Assembly (NCBI GenBank): GCA_025558095.1
Contig: JAIVFI010000027.1
Location: 1 to 64,000, forward strand
Direction of reading: 5' to 3'
Length of the DNA stretch: 64,000 nt
Origin: Hyaloraphidium curvatum
Taxonomy: Eukaryota; Monoblepharomycota; Hyaloraphidiomycetes; Hyaloraphidiales; Hyaloraphidiaceae
The notes beneath the pieces are model-generated. The model worked only from the letters and a program-made list of their open reading frames with translations, was not told where the DNA came from and made no database searches. The translations under genes were made by a program, and so were the position numbers. Below are positions 1 through 8,823 of this stretch, in pieces; the stretch's first letter is position 1; every line of letters starts with the position of its first letter.

Positions 1-205
1 CGCGTCGCCAGCGGATGCCGAACGTCCCGAACCTGAAGAAGCCGACCTTCAGTTCGCCTGGAACCGGCCTGTAGTTCTGGCCGGGCTCCGTTGATGACGC
101 GGACGTGGCCCCTTCAGGCAGCGACGACCGGCTCAAGTCAGCAGGGGCATCAGCGACGGTATTCTAGCCATTCGGCGCTCATACACAGTAGGATTGAAGC
201 CGCCT

Positions 206-706
206 TCATTCTCCTGAGTAGCCCCCATCGCCCCCTCCGGACGAGTAATCGCCCCCGCCATCGTACCCGCCGTGGTAGCCCTCGCCTGAATCATTCCCGC
301 CGTATCCGCCACCATGGTGTCCGTGGTCGGAAGCAGCCTCCTGCACGTACAGGCTGAGCAGGAATTGGTTCTGGATGTAGTCGTCGGCCGCGCCGTTTTG
401 CGGCATCGTAAGGGGCACTTCGTGCTGGCTTTGGAGCCCGCTTTCGCGAGCGGCTTCCCGGCCGCGACGTTGACCCGGACGGGCCTTTCCAGGAGGAGCT
501 TGACCACGCTCTCGTGCCTTTTGTTCCAGGCATAGTTCAGGCCCGTGTTGCCGTCGGCGTCGGCCAGGTTCGGATCGATCCTGGGGTCGTAGAGATACGA
601 CCTGGACGTGACCGTTGAGGCAAGCAAAGATGAAGCCCGTCGCAAGACCATATTTGGTCTTGGCATTGACGTCGACCCTGGCTCTCGCAGAGAGAAAGCT
701 GAGCAA
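206..706 (-). pseudogene. Decayed ankyrin-repeat fragment
   Basis: On the minus strand two reading frames must be alternated to follow an ankyrin-type protein. One frame reads RVDVNAKTKYGLATGFI, a second continues with DPRIDPNLADADGNTGLNYA and HESVVKLLLERPVRVNV, and the first returns with a glycine/tyrosine/serine-rich tail ending at 206. The second segment closely matches the last ankyrin repeat of the intact kinase at 39748-42147 (NPRIDPNLADADGNTALIHA). The frame changes occur without splice signals, so I read this as a broken copy of that family and not a gene with introns. No kinase domain follows. Confidence 0.6.
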
Positions 707-823
707 TCGTTATACGGTGGTTGCTGGAGGGCAAAAGGTAGCGAATCGCCCGCAATCCGGGTTCCGGGCCTTCCCAATTCACCCAGATCACTTCCTGGAA
801 GCAACCACTCTACGTGCTAATCT

Positions 824-1045
824 TCACATCCTCGGCTTGGACCCCTTCTTCAGGTCCACGCCGCACATGTCCACCAGCAACCCCCTTCCCCTCGGCCAGC
901 AGCACGTCCCACTCCCCCTCCCACACGCCCCTCCCGTCCCCCTCCAACGCCGTCCTCTGGGTCGTCCGCTTCTGCCAGATTCAGCAGCGATGCGGTTCGC
1001 AATCCAGCGCGATCATCCGCCCGTGCTGAGCTGGGCCTCATTGAC
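824..1045 (-). pseudogene. 3' fragment of a HotDog thioesterase-like gene
   Basis: The minus strand encodes a C-terminal tail (WEGEWDVLLAEGKGLL then GVDLKKGSKPRM and a stop at 824) almost identical to the end of the intact gene at 10949-11917 (GVDLKKGSKPKM). Upstream, the match continues as GRMIALDC and IWQKRTTQRTAL but is broken by an in-frame stop between these blocks. Nothing of the N-terminal two thirds is present. The fragment abuts the stop codon of the neighbouring gene at 1051, so it looks like a duplicated 3' end dropped into an intergenic space. Confidence 0.75.
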
Positions 1046-1050
1046 CTCGC

Positions 1051-1872
1051 TCAGCGCCCGTCGTCCGTGACCTCCCCAGCCTCCACGGCCTCCCCCGCCG
1101 CCGCGCGCGCCTTCAGCTCCCTCTGCGCCCCCTTCCCAAACGGCGACGGGCTTCGCGGCAGCTCGGGCAGCGGCGCCTCGCCCGCCTCTTCGTCACGGCT
1201 GCCGTCGTCCCCCTGCGCAACGAGGCAGATCGGGGCGGGGATCACCGGCAGGGGGCTGGCGGAGAGGGCCGAGACGAAGGAGTGCATGAGCTCGTCGTCG
1301 TCGGAGGAGTCCGAGGCGCTTGATCCGGGGCTTCCGTCCGACGCACGGTCGGAGGAGGACAGGCGTTGGTACGAAAAGGGGGAGAAGACCGAGTTGTTGG
1401 AGGCAGGAGACAGGAGCGGTTCGGTGCGGTCCGGGCCCTCAGCGGACTCCGACGACGGCGGGCTCTCGTCCAGGTGGTGCCTGACCGTCCCGTTGGGCAG
1501 GTCCTTGAAGAAGCGCCTCTCCTTGTTCGGGCTGAAGCCCACCTTCTTCGCCGGCGCGTCCGGGTCAGCCGCGGCGGTGCGTTCGGGGGATTGCGGCTTG
1601 ATGATGGGCCGGGGGGGGGATGTGTCGATGGCGCGGGGCCGCACGCGGACGGACGTCGTGCGGTGGGCGGCGCGGTGCATCTCCAAGTAGCAGTTCAGTG
1701 TGTCAGCGACGATGGGGAAATCCGAGTCGTGACCACGGGAAGGGCTGCCCGGCAAGCTCTGGCTCTCCCCGGCCCGGCGCCGAGGAGGGGTCTGATTCGG
1801 GACCGCAGAGTCAGCGGTCGGCGCCCGAACCCGGTCGGCCGCTCCGACCGCAGAGGCGTCCAAACTCGTCAT
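1051..1872 (-). CDS. Hypothetical disordered protein
   Basis: A 273-residue open frame starts at the first ATG in frame (MTSLDASAVG). It is rich in Ser, Pro, Asp and Glu with no hydrophobic segment. Visible features are an SP-rich linker (PLLSPASNNSVFSPFSYQRL), an acidic serine cluster (SASDSSDDDELMHSF) and a basic patch near KKVGFSPNKERRFFKDL that could be a short binding motif. No domain is recognised. Composition suggests a phosphorylated regulatory or scaffold protein, but that is inference. An upstream exon cannot be excluded because frame stays open a few codons above the ATG. Confidence 0.5.
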   Translation of the reverse strand: MTSLDASAVGAADRVRAPTADSAVPNQTPPRRRAGESQSLPGSPSRGHDSDFPIVADTLNCYLEMHRAAHRTTSVRVRPRAIDTSPPRPIIKPQSPERTAAADPDAPAKKVGFSPNKERRFFKDLPNGTVRHHLDESPPSSESAEGPDRTEPLLSPASNNSVFSPFSYQRLSSSDRASDGSPGSSASDSSDDDELMHSFVSALSASPLPVIPAPICLVAQGDDGSRDEEAGEAPLPELPRSPSPFGKGAQRELKARAAAGEAVEAGEVTDDGR

Positions 1873-2252
1873 TTCAAGCAGCAATCCTCGGAAAAGGGCA
1901 AAAGCTCGGGGCAGGAGGCGGGGGCAGAGGTCGCGGGCTCGCCCACAGTCCGCGGGCTTCCAAGTATTTCGGCGGACCGTGCGCCCGCAGGGGAGCCGAG
2001 CGCGGGAAACGGGTACCCGGGCCGCACAAAGCCGCTCAAAATGAGATGGCTCCTGGTGCGCGGCACCGAGCGACCGGGGTTCCAGCGAGCTCTGCTGGGT
2101 GCGATTCGCGTGGTTTTGGAGCCGGCAGTGAGCCCAACACTCTGCCCGCCAAAGTCACCCGGCGGACACTAAACGGCTCGTCCGCAGATTCATTCAATTC
2201 CATTCTTCCGCCCATTCCACACTCCTAGTCCTGAAATCATCCTGCCAAGAGG
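1873..2252. other. Intergenic, no gene seen
   Basis: Between two genes on the minus strand. Open frames here are GC-driven and show no family resemblance. It should contain the 3' end of the acetyltransferase transcript and the promoter of the disordered protein. Confidence 0.4.
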
Positions 2253-2876
2253 CTACAAGATTGGGAACACAGGCCGCACGTCCTTGGACAGGATCCCCTC
2301 CGCCCTGGGGTCCGGCTTGACCTCCACGCTCCTGGCGAAAGCCTTGAACCCCATCTTGAGGTAGAATGCCATCGCGGGCGGCGAATCCAGGTGGCACGTG
2401 TGGAGATGCACCCGCGCGACCCCGTCCCGTCCCCACGCACGGTGCAGCGCGTTGCCCATGAGCCAGCTCCCGACCCCGCGGCCCGTGAACCCGGGTACGA
2501 GCGCAAAGAACTGTATCTCGCACTCCCCCGGCTTGCGGAAATCCAGCTCGAAGATGCCCGCGGGCTCCGTTTCCCCTGGATGGACCGCCGTCCACACCTC
2601 CACCTTTGCGTCGTGGATCTCGGCCGCCAGCTCCGCGTCCGACATCCTCAGCCGCGAAGACCACAACCAGGGCTCGCCGACACGCCGGAAGAGGCGGCGG
2701 TAGCGGTCCAGCGGCATCATTTCCTCGAGGCCGATGGCGAGGTCCTCGCGAAGCGGGGGCGCGCCGCCTTCGGGGCGTTCCAGCATCTCCAAGTATGTCA
2801 CGATCGTGACAAGGTGGTCTTTTGGAACGCCATAGTAGCCCGATTCGAGCTGCGGAAACGTCTTTTCGTAGCCCAT
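2253..2876 (-). CDS. GNAT-family N-acetyltransferase
   Basis: A 207-residue protein with a C-terminal GNAT fold. The acetyl-CoA pyrophosphate loop is visible as FTGRGVGSWLM (Q/R-x-x-G-x-G/A type), preceded by the strand EIQFFALVPG and followed by the family's AMAFYLKMGFKAFARSVEV segment. The N-terminal half (YYGVPKDHLVTIVTYLEML) is not recognised. I chose the ATG at 2876 (MGYEKTF); an in-frame ATG at 2927 would add 17 residues and leave only 63 nt to the divergent PAP2 gene. The substrate (amine, peptide or small molecule) cannot be told. Confidence 0.8.
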   Translation of the reverse strand: MGYEKTFPQLESGYYGVPKDHLVTIVTYLEMLERPEGGAPPLREDLAIGLEEMMPLDRYRRLFRRVGEPWLWSSRLRMSDAELAAEIHDAKVEVWTAVHPGETEPAGIFELDFRKPGECEIQFFALVPGFTGRGVGSWLMGNALHRAWGRDGVARVHLHTCHLDSPPAMAFYLKMGFKAFARSVEVKPDPRAEGILSKDVRPVFPIL

Positions 2877-2990
2877 CTTGTCCCAATGTTTGATTGTTGA
2901 TCGTTCGTCCGCTTGACGCGACTTCATCGCTACGAGGCAACGTGTCGACCAGCAGCAACCTCCGACGCGTCTGCAGATGGTGTCGAGGCG

Positions 2991-3539
2991 ATGGTGCTCG
3001 CGTTCATCAACTCGTCGACTCAATACGTCGTCAGCCTCGCCGTCCTGGTTGCGGTCCTCCGAACCGGCCTCTCTCCCCGCGCGTGCTACGACGTGGCCGG
3101 CGCCATCGTTTCCTCGGCCATCTGCAAAGCCCTGAAGCGCGTCCTGAACCATGCCCGGCCCGATGGTGCGGCCAAGGAGGACCCGGGGATGCCGTCGTCG
3201 CACGCAAACAGCCTGTCGTTCCTGGCCACCACCGCGGCGCTCCATCTCCAACCTGGCTACGGGCGGTGGACCGTCGTTGCGCTCGGCGCGCTCCTTTCGT
3301 GGCTCCGCGTGCACGTGGGGTACCACACCGCGGCGCAGGTGCTCGTCGGATTTGCGCTCGGGACGTCGACGGCCCTGGTCTGGGGCACCGCAGCGGAACG
3401 GACGCTTTCTTGGGTCCTCGGGACATCGGGAGCATACGGAAGCTGGATGCTGAGGGGAATCGCGGTGCTAGCCATGGCCGCATTCGGACTGGCCAACGTG
3501 CCTTCCTGGCTTCGCAACCGCGAACGCAAAAGACATTGA
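2991..3539 (+). CDS. PAP2-superfamily membrane phosphatase (dolichyldiphosphatase-like)
   Basis: A 182-residue integral membrane protein with the three PAP2 signature blocks in order: KALKRVLNHARP (K-x6-RP), PSSHANS, and LRVHVGYHTAAQVLVG (R-x5-H with the GYH core). Helices such as VVSLAVLVAVL, LSFLATTAALHL and MLRGIAVLAMAAFGLA flank them. Length and the PGMPSSH context fit dolichyl-pyrophosphate phosphatase (yeast Cax4 type), which recycles dolichyl-PP at the ER, better than long lipid phosphate phosphatases, but the lipid substrate is inferred. The frame is open upstream but the first ATG is at 2991. It is divergent from the acetyltransferase. Confidence 0.8.
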   Translation: MVLAFINSSTQYVVSLAVLVAVLRTGLSPRACYDVAGAIVSSAICKALKRVLNHARPDGAAKEDPGMPSSHANSLSFLATTAALHLQPGYGRWTVVALGALLSWLRVHVGYHTAAQVLVGFALGTSTALVWGTAAERTLSWVLGTSGAYGSWMLRGIAVLAMAAFGLANVPSWLRNRERKRH

Positions 3540-3565
3540 TTCTCGACGAGGATCTGACCGGATCT

Positions 3566-4713
3566 CTATTCCCCGTCGGAATCCGAGTCGTCCGACGACG
3601 GTGACGACGGCGAGCCGGTCGCGTTGGGCGAAAGGGGGCCGTCCCCCGCTCCTCCTTTGTCGAGCTTGGTCAGCCCGCCCGACCCGAGCCCAAAGAACCC
3701 CGCCCCCATCCTCTTTGCCAGATCCTCCACCGTCGCCCGCCTCTCCATCGTCAGCCTGCGCGTCATCTCCCTCCTCTGCCCGTCCCGCTCCCTCTTGGAC
3801 GGCGAGTCGTCGCGGTACGACGGCGGCACCGTCAGGCGGTACGAGTTGAGGGCGTCGGGCGGGGGCGGGAACGCGTCGGCCTCGCGCGTGCGCTCGCTGG
3901 CGTCGACGCGCTCCATGACGAGGTACTCGCAGTTGCGGAGGTTCTTCCACTTCTCGAACTCGGCCACGCTCAGGCGCATGAACCGCATGACGAATAGGCG
4001 CGCGAGGAGCCCGTGCGTGACGACGATGAGCACGGTGGGGTGGTTGGGGTACGAGCGGGCCTGCGAGCGGGCGAGGGCGTCGAGGAAGATGGAGAGGCGG
4101 TCGTGGACGTCGGCGCCCGACTCGCCGTGGGGGATGCGGTAGAAGCTGGCGGGCCTGCAATCAGCTCCGACGCGGCGGCCACCAATGACCCCACTCACAA
4201 GTGCCCGTAGGCCATCCTCTCGGCCTTGATCTTCTCCATCTCGACGAAGTTCTGGAAGTTGCCCCAATCCTGCTCCCTGAGCCTCGGCTCCTCCCTCACG
4301 TCGTACACCACATCCCCCGCCCCCTCGTTGTCCATGGGATCCTCGTCCGGCTCCGCCGTCAGGCTCGCGTCCGTGACCTTCCTCGCCTCCTCCGCCGGCG
4401 GCCGCGCGCCCCCGAAGCTCCGCAGGATCCCGTCGAGCGTCTGACGCGCGCGGACGTACGGCGACACGTAGAATCGCACGCGGTCGTCGCGGTCGACGAG
4501 GCGGCGGAGCTGCTTGCCGACCTGCAGAGCCTCGTCGCGGCCCTTTTCCGTCAGCTCCAGCATATGGTCGGGCTTGGTGGCCATGACGCTCCAATCGACG
4601 TTGCCTTCGCTCTGGCCGTGCCGCACGAGGATGATCTTGCGCGGCATGTACTCGGAGGAGGAAGGCTCCCGCGCGTGGCACGCGCACGAGCAGGAGCAGC
4701 ACGCGGCGGACAT
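3566..4713 (-). CDS. Histidine phosphatase (phosphoglycerate-mutase-like), copy A
   Basis: Two exons (4713-4199 and 4145-3566) give 364 residues. The phosphohistidine motif is KIILVRHGQSEGN, the second catalytic histidine lies in VLIVVTHGLLARLF, and RVRFYVSPYVRARQT, REQDWGNFQNF and YRIPHGESGADVHDR are typical of the fungal/plant branch of the superfamily. The 53-nt intron (GTGAGT...CAG) is placed so that the product reads AYGHF-FYRIPHGESG, matching paralogue B at 34763. The N-terminus is cysteine-rich (ACCSCSCACHA), unlike B. The C-terminal 120 residues are low complexity and charged, ending in an acidic DDSDSDGE tail. Substrate unknown; broad-range acid phosphatase or bisphosphate phosphatase are possibilities. 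Confidence 0.85.
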
Positions 4714-5302
4714 GGCGCTTCCGGCGAGTTCCGGGCGTTCTGAGGACCGTGCGTCTCACGCGGAGCGGCCTGCTTTGTCGTCGGAAGGCGAGGTGGCACC
4801 GATAAGGCCGCGATTGGAGGCGGGTTGGCCTATCTCCAGAACGACGTGGCGCTCCTCGCGATGCAGCAAGGGATTCCCCAACGAGGATCTTGGATTGAGT
4901 CAGGCCGCGAAGGTGCCGTCGTGAACCTGGAATCAAAGGTCCGTCAATCCATTCTTGGTCGGAAGCCGATCCGACGGGAGAAAAGGGCCATGATGGGAAG
5001 ATGCCTTCTCGCTTCGCCGACGGCATCCCCTCCATCCCGTCCAGCGGATGTCGAACAGATGCATCCACGACACGAATGCACTAGACGGCCCGCGAACCCA
5101 ATTTGCGATGTATTTCACGAAGCTTTTGTGAGATCCCAGGTTTCGCCAAGGCGGTGTTATACGCGCTAGGGTCCGACTTCGGGGCGCGGCCCGCTCCATC
5201 GAACATTCCTCGACCCTCTCCCGCACCGACGACGCGCCCGCCGCCGCCCCACTGCCACCGCATTCCCCCGTCATCCCTCGTGCCTCGGACCCCCTGAAAA
5301 CG
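4714..5302. other. Divergent intergenic region
   Basis: Lies between the starts of histidine phosphatase A (minus) and the alcohol dehydrogenase (plus), so it should hold both promoters. Open frames present are shadows. I see no convincing TATA box or repeat. Confidence 0.4.
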
Positions 5303-7124
5303 ATGTCGTCCGTCACCTTCCCCCTGAAATGCCGCGCCGCGATCCTGGAGGAGTCTGTCTCCCGTCCCACGGAACGGGCGCCCGAACCTCACCGTGCCCC
5401 CATGCGGACAGGTACAACCAGCCCCTCGTGATCAAGGAAGTCACCTGGGACGAGCCCCGCGTCGGCGAGGTGCTGGTCAAGGTGCACACGGCGGGGGTGT
5501 GCCACTCGGTGGGTGCCGTTGCGGCGTCTCCCGCGGGATAGGCGGGGGCTGATGCGCGACGGGGGCAGGATCTGCACATTATCAAGGGTGAGGAGTGGCG
5601 GAAGGGAGGGCGTGGAGGGGAGCCGGGGGACGGGTAGGGGAGGGAGCGGGCGGACGTCTCCCACGTCGACCGGAGATTGGTCGCGGCACACACGCGGCGC
5701 TACATCAGCCCGTCGGACCGATGCTGACCGCTTGCATTGTTGCGCAGGTGACTGGACCGGCGCCATCGGCGGGCTTCCCATGGTAAGTGCCGTCCTGACC
5801 GTTGGTTCCCGGGGACAGTGACTCATTCTCGCGTGCGCGTCAGTTGCTCGGGCACGAGGGCGCCGGCGTCGTCGTCAAGACCGGGCCCGGGTGCTCGCGC
5901 GTCAAGGAGGGCGACCGTGGGTCATCGGCCGGGCTCGTCATCTCCGCATGGAGCTGACCGACCGGACCGAACCATAGACACCATCTTCCTCTTCTGGGAC
6001 AACTGCGGCAAGTGCAACATGCACGTCCATCCCTCCCCATCCCCCATCACCCGCGCTCACTTCCCGTCCGTCGCAGGTGCCAGGTCGGCCGCCCCAACAT
6101 CTGCCAGGGCAACCGCGGCACCGGCTCCGGCACGCACCACGACGGCACCTTCCGGTGCACCTACAACGGCAAGGGGATCCCGGTGATGTCCGGGCTGGGG
6201 CTGTACTCGGAGTACGTCGTTGTTGCCGGTGAGCACCTCCGGGTGGACGTAAGCCGGGAAGGGGCTGACGGCGCGCCGCGCCCGCCAGAGGACCAGCTCG
6301 TCGTGGTCCCGGACAAGAACATCCCCCTGGACCGGTGCGCCATCGTCGGCTGCGCCGTGACCACGGGCGTCTGCGCGGCGACCAACACCGCCAAGCTCGA
6401 GTTCGGCGCCACCGTCGCCGTGGTGGGCTGCGGCGGCGTCGGGCTGAACGTGATCCAGGGCGCCCGCCTGCTCAACGCCAGCACCATCATCGCGATCGAC
6501 CTGCTGGACAACAAGCTCGAGTATGCGAAGCAGTTTGGCGCCACGCACACGATCAACGGCGCAAACGCCGACGCCATCGCCGAGGTGATGAAGATCTGCC
6601 CCGGCGGCGTCGAGTACGCGTTCGACGCCATCGGGAACAGCAAGGTGCTCGAGCAGATCTTCGCCATGACTAGGCCGGGCGGGACGGTGGTCGAGGTCGG
6701 CGTGGCGCCGGTGCAGCAGATGGCCAGCATCAATCCCGTGGGTCCACCCCTTGTCGGCTGTGTGGTTTCGGAGCTGATCAGGGGGATGGGTGGCAGTTCT
6801 CGCTCGCGCTCATGGAAAAGACCATCAAGGGCTCGCTGTACGGCTCGGCGCGCTACGAGGTCGACATGCCGCGCATCCTGAACCTCTACAAACAGGGTGC
6901 GTCTCCCTTCGCGGCGCCGTGGTCCCCACTGATCCGTCGCGCGCGATCGCAGGCCGCGTCAAGCTCGACGAGCTCATCTCCAAGACCGTCACCCTCGACG
7001 AGATCAACGAGGGGTGGGCAGAACAGGCCGGCGCACGCCATTTGCCGATGTTGACCCGCCCCGTTCGCCCAGCTTCGACCTGCTCAAGGCCGGCGGCGTC
7101 GCACGCGCCGTGATCAAGATGTGA
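5303..7124 (+). CDS. Zinc-dependent alcohol dehydrogenase (MDR family)
   Basis: Ten exons (5303-5352, 5412-5512, 5748-5782, 5844-5916, 5978-6020, 6077-6228, 6289-6737, 6797-6896, 6953-7013, 7073-7124) join in frame to 371 residues, the usual length of class III-like/bacterial-type ADHs. The catalytic zinc site is suggested by GVCHS, LGHEGAGVV and the Cys of GCAVTTGVCAATNTA. The structural zinc loop reads CGKCNMCQVGRPNIC (C-x2-C-x2-C-x7-C). The NAD(H)-binding Rossmann motif is VVGCGGVGLNVIQGARLL. The C-terminus SLYGSARYEVDMPRILNLYK is family-typical. Introns are 50-63 nt except one of 235 nt. Keeping the third structural cysteine needs a GC-AG intron at 6021-6076. The usual CHSD aspartate is not recovered at the exon 2/3 junction (reads CHSVGD). 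Confidence 0.88.
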
Positions 7125-7292
7125 GCACCGTGACGCCGGTCGGAGGCCGTTGGATCCGCGAGTCCCGTATTGTTCGTTGTACCCGCCGTCCGCAAATATC
7201 GCGCACCGTTTGCCCGTCTATCTTGCCCAACGCCGTGGTTGAACGCGACCCGCCGCACCCAGCCACCCGCGCCTGGAATCTCCCGCCCGACA

Positions 7293-8282
7293 ATGCTCCC
7301 CCTGGACATCCTCCCGCACCTCGTCCGCGCGCTGCTCGCGGCGGGTGCGGAGGCCACTGCCGCCCGGCTGTGCGCGGCGTCGCGGGGGTGCCGCGCGGCG
7401 GGGCGGGGCGAGCTGCTGCGGAGCGTCTGCGCGCGCGGGTGGCGCAAGGCGCGGCGGGCGGCGCTGCTGGGCTCCGCGGGGGACGTGCGGAGGCTGAGCG
7501 TGGCGTGCAACGAGGACGGCGCGCTGGAGCTTGTCAGGGCGTGCCTGAATGTGCGGGCGTTGGAGGCGTGCGCGTGGGAGGCGGCGGGGGCGCGGGGGCT
7601 GCTGGCCGCGCTGCCCTCGCTGCGCCGGCTGGAGGAGCTGGACGTCGAGCTCGGCGCGGGCTGGGAATCCACCGAAGGCGGCGAGCCCGCTGCGGTCGCG
7701 TTCCCGCCCTCCCTGCGCAGGGCCAAGGTGCGCGCCGTCTCGGGCGCAGACGCCGTCCTGCGCGCCCTCGAGGCCGCGCCGGGACTGCGGGATCTGGACT
7801 ACGTCGCCCCGGATTTCGGCGCCGGCGGCCTGGCCGCGTTCCCGGGGCTGCTGGGGAAGCTGGACGCGCTGGAGACGGACGCCGCGGACCTCGCGGGGCT
7901 GCCTCCGGGCCTGAGGATGAGGATGGGGCGGCTGGTGCTGCGGTCGGCCGAGGAGTTGGACCTTGATTCGTGGGCCAACCTCTGTTCCGCGCTGGAGGCC
8001 GACGTCGTGGTGCTGGCGCAGACCTCCACGTCGCGGGTTCTGGCCGGCCTGCCTCGCGCGGGGACCGTGGTGTTTGCCGGCCCGATGCCGGATCTCTCAC
8101 CCGGGGACTTTTCCGCGGCCGTTTTGAACGCTGCCCTCGTGCCTAGGCTGGTGTTCGCTGTATCGGAGGGCAGCCCGGCGTGGGAGGCCGCGGCCGAGGA
8201 GCGCGAGCTGTGGCGGTCCCTGGGCAACGTGGCGTGGATCGGATGCGGTTGCGGGGCGGGGACGGGCGGGCTGCAGGTGTGA
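7293..8282 (+). CDS. F-box-like/leucine-rich hypothetical protein
   Basis: A single 329-residue exon. The first 50 residues (LDILPHLVRALLAAG...ARLCAASRGCRAAG) have the helical pattern of an F-box (hydrophobic, LP-like start and a later C-x3-R-x-C/W). The remainder alternates Leu-rich strands and helices (LPSLRRLEELDVELG, ALEAAPGLRDLDYVAPDFG, LVLRSAEELDLDSW) like degenerate leucine-rich repeats. The arrangement resembles fungal F-box proteins that present substrates to SCF ligases, but the F-box match is weak and no function is assigned. The start is the first ATG; the 168-nt gap to the ADH stop allows a promoter. Confidence 0.65.
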   Translation: MLPLDILPHLVRALLAAGAEATAARLCAASRGCRAAGRGELLRSVCARGWRKARRAALLGSAGDVRRLSVACNEDGALELVRACLNVRALEACAWEAAGARGLLAALPSLRRLEELDVELGAGWESTEGGEPAAVAFPPSLRRAKVRAVSGADAVLRALEAAPGLRDLDYVAPDFGAGGLAAFPGLLGKLDALETDAADLAGLPPGLRMRMGRLVLRSAEELDLDSWANLCSALEADVVVLAQTSTSRVLAGLPRAGTVVFAGPMPDLSPGDFSAAVLNAALVPRLVFAVSEGSPAWEAAAEERELWRSLGNVAWIGCGCGAGTGGLQV

Positions 8283-8823
8283 CCGTGTTGGTATTGGTCG
8301 TATGTGGTCGGATGCCTTGGTGAATGGACGTAAGGGTTGTCGAGTCACATGCCTCTTTGCTCCTCGTCGCCAAGCGAATCCTGCCCGCCAGATGACCAGA
8401 ATGGTCTCACAATCTTGACATTGGCCTCTTCCGCCCTCCTCCGCTCCCCCAGCGCCGTCCAGCTGTGCCTCGGAAGGACGTTGAGCCGCTGTGGCTGAGC
8501 ATTCTGGTGCGTGAATCGATCCGCTGCCGACCCGAACGCAAAGTCACCTCGCCGTCCCGCACGGCCGGCACGCCTCCATCCCGCCGGCAGCGCACGCCGC
8601 GCGCCGCTGAGACGCTCGGCAGCGGGGGCGGGAACGCCGGTGGACACCGCGGAGGGCAGCGCAGCGGGCGGCCGCGTCCCTGGGCCGCACCGGAGCGACC
8701 TCCGCCGGCCGACCCGACCGCGACCACACCGCCGTTAGTGGGCTAAAGACGAAACTGGAAGGCGGTTAGGGTGCCCTCTATAGCACCGCGGAAGGCGGAC
8801 ACCGTCCCCGGCACCTCGCAACC
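8283..8823. other. Intergenic, no gene seen
   Basis: 540 nt upstream of the SPRY gene. Overlapping frames on both strands are arginine/proline-rich translations of GC-rich DNA with no family resemblance. It probably contains the promoter of the SPRY gene. Confidence 0.4.
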
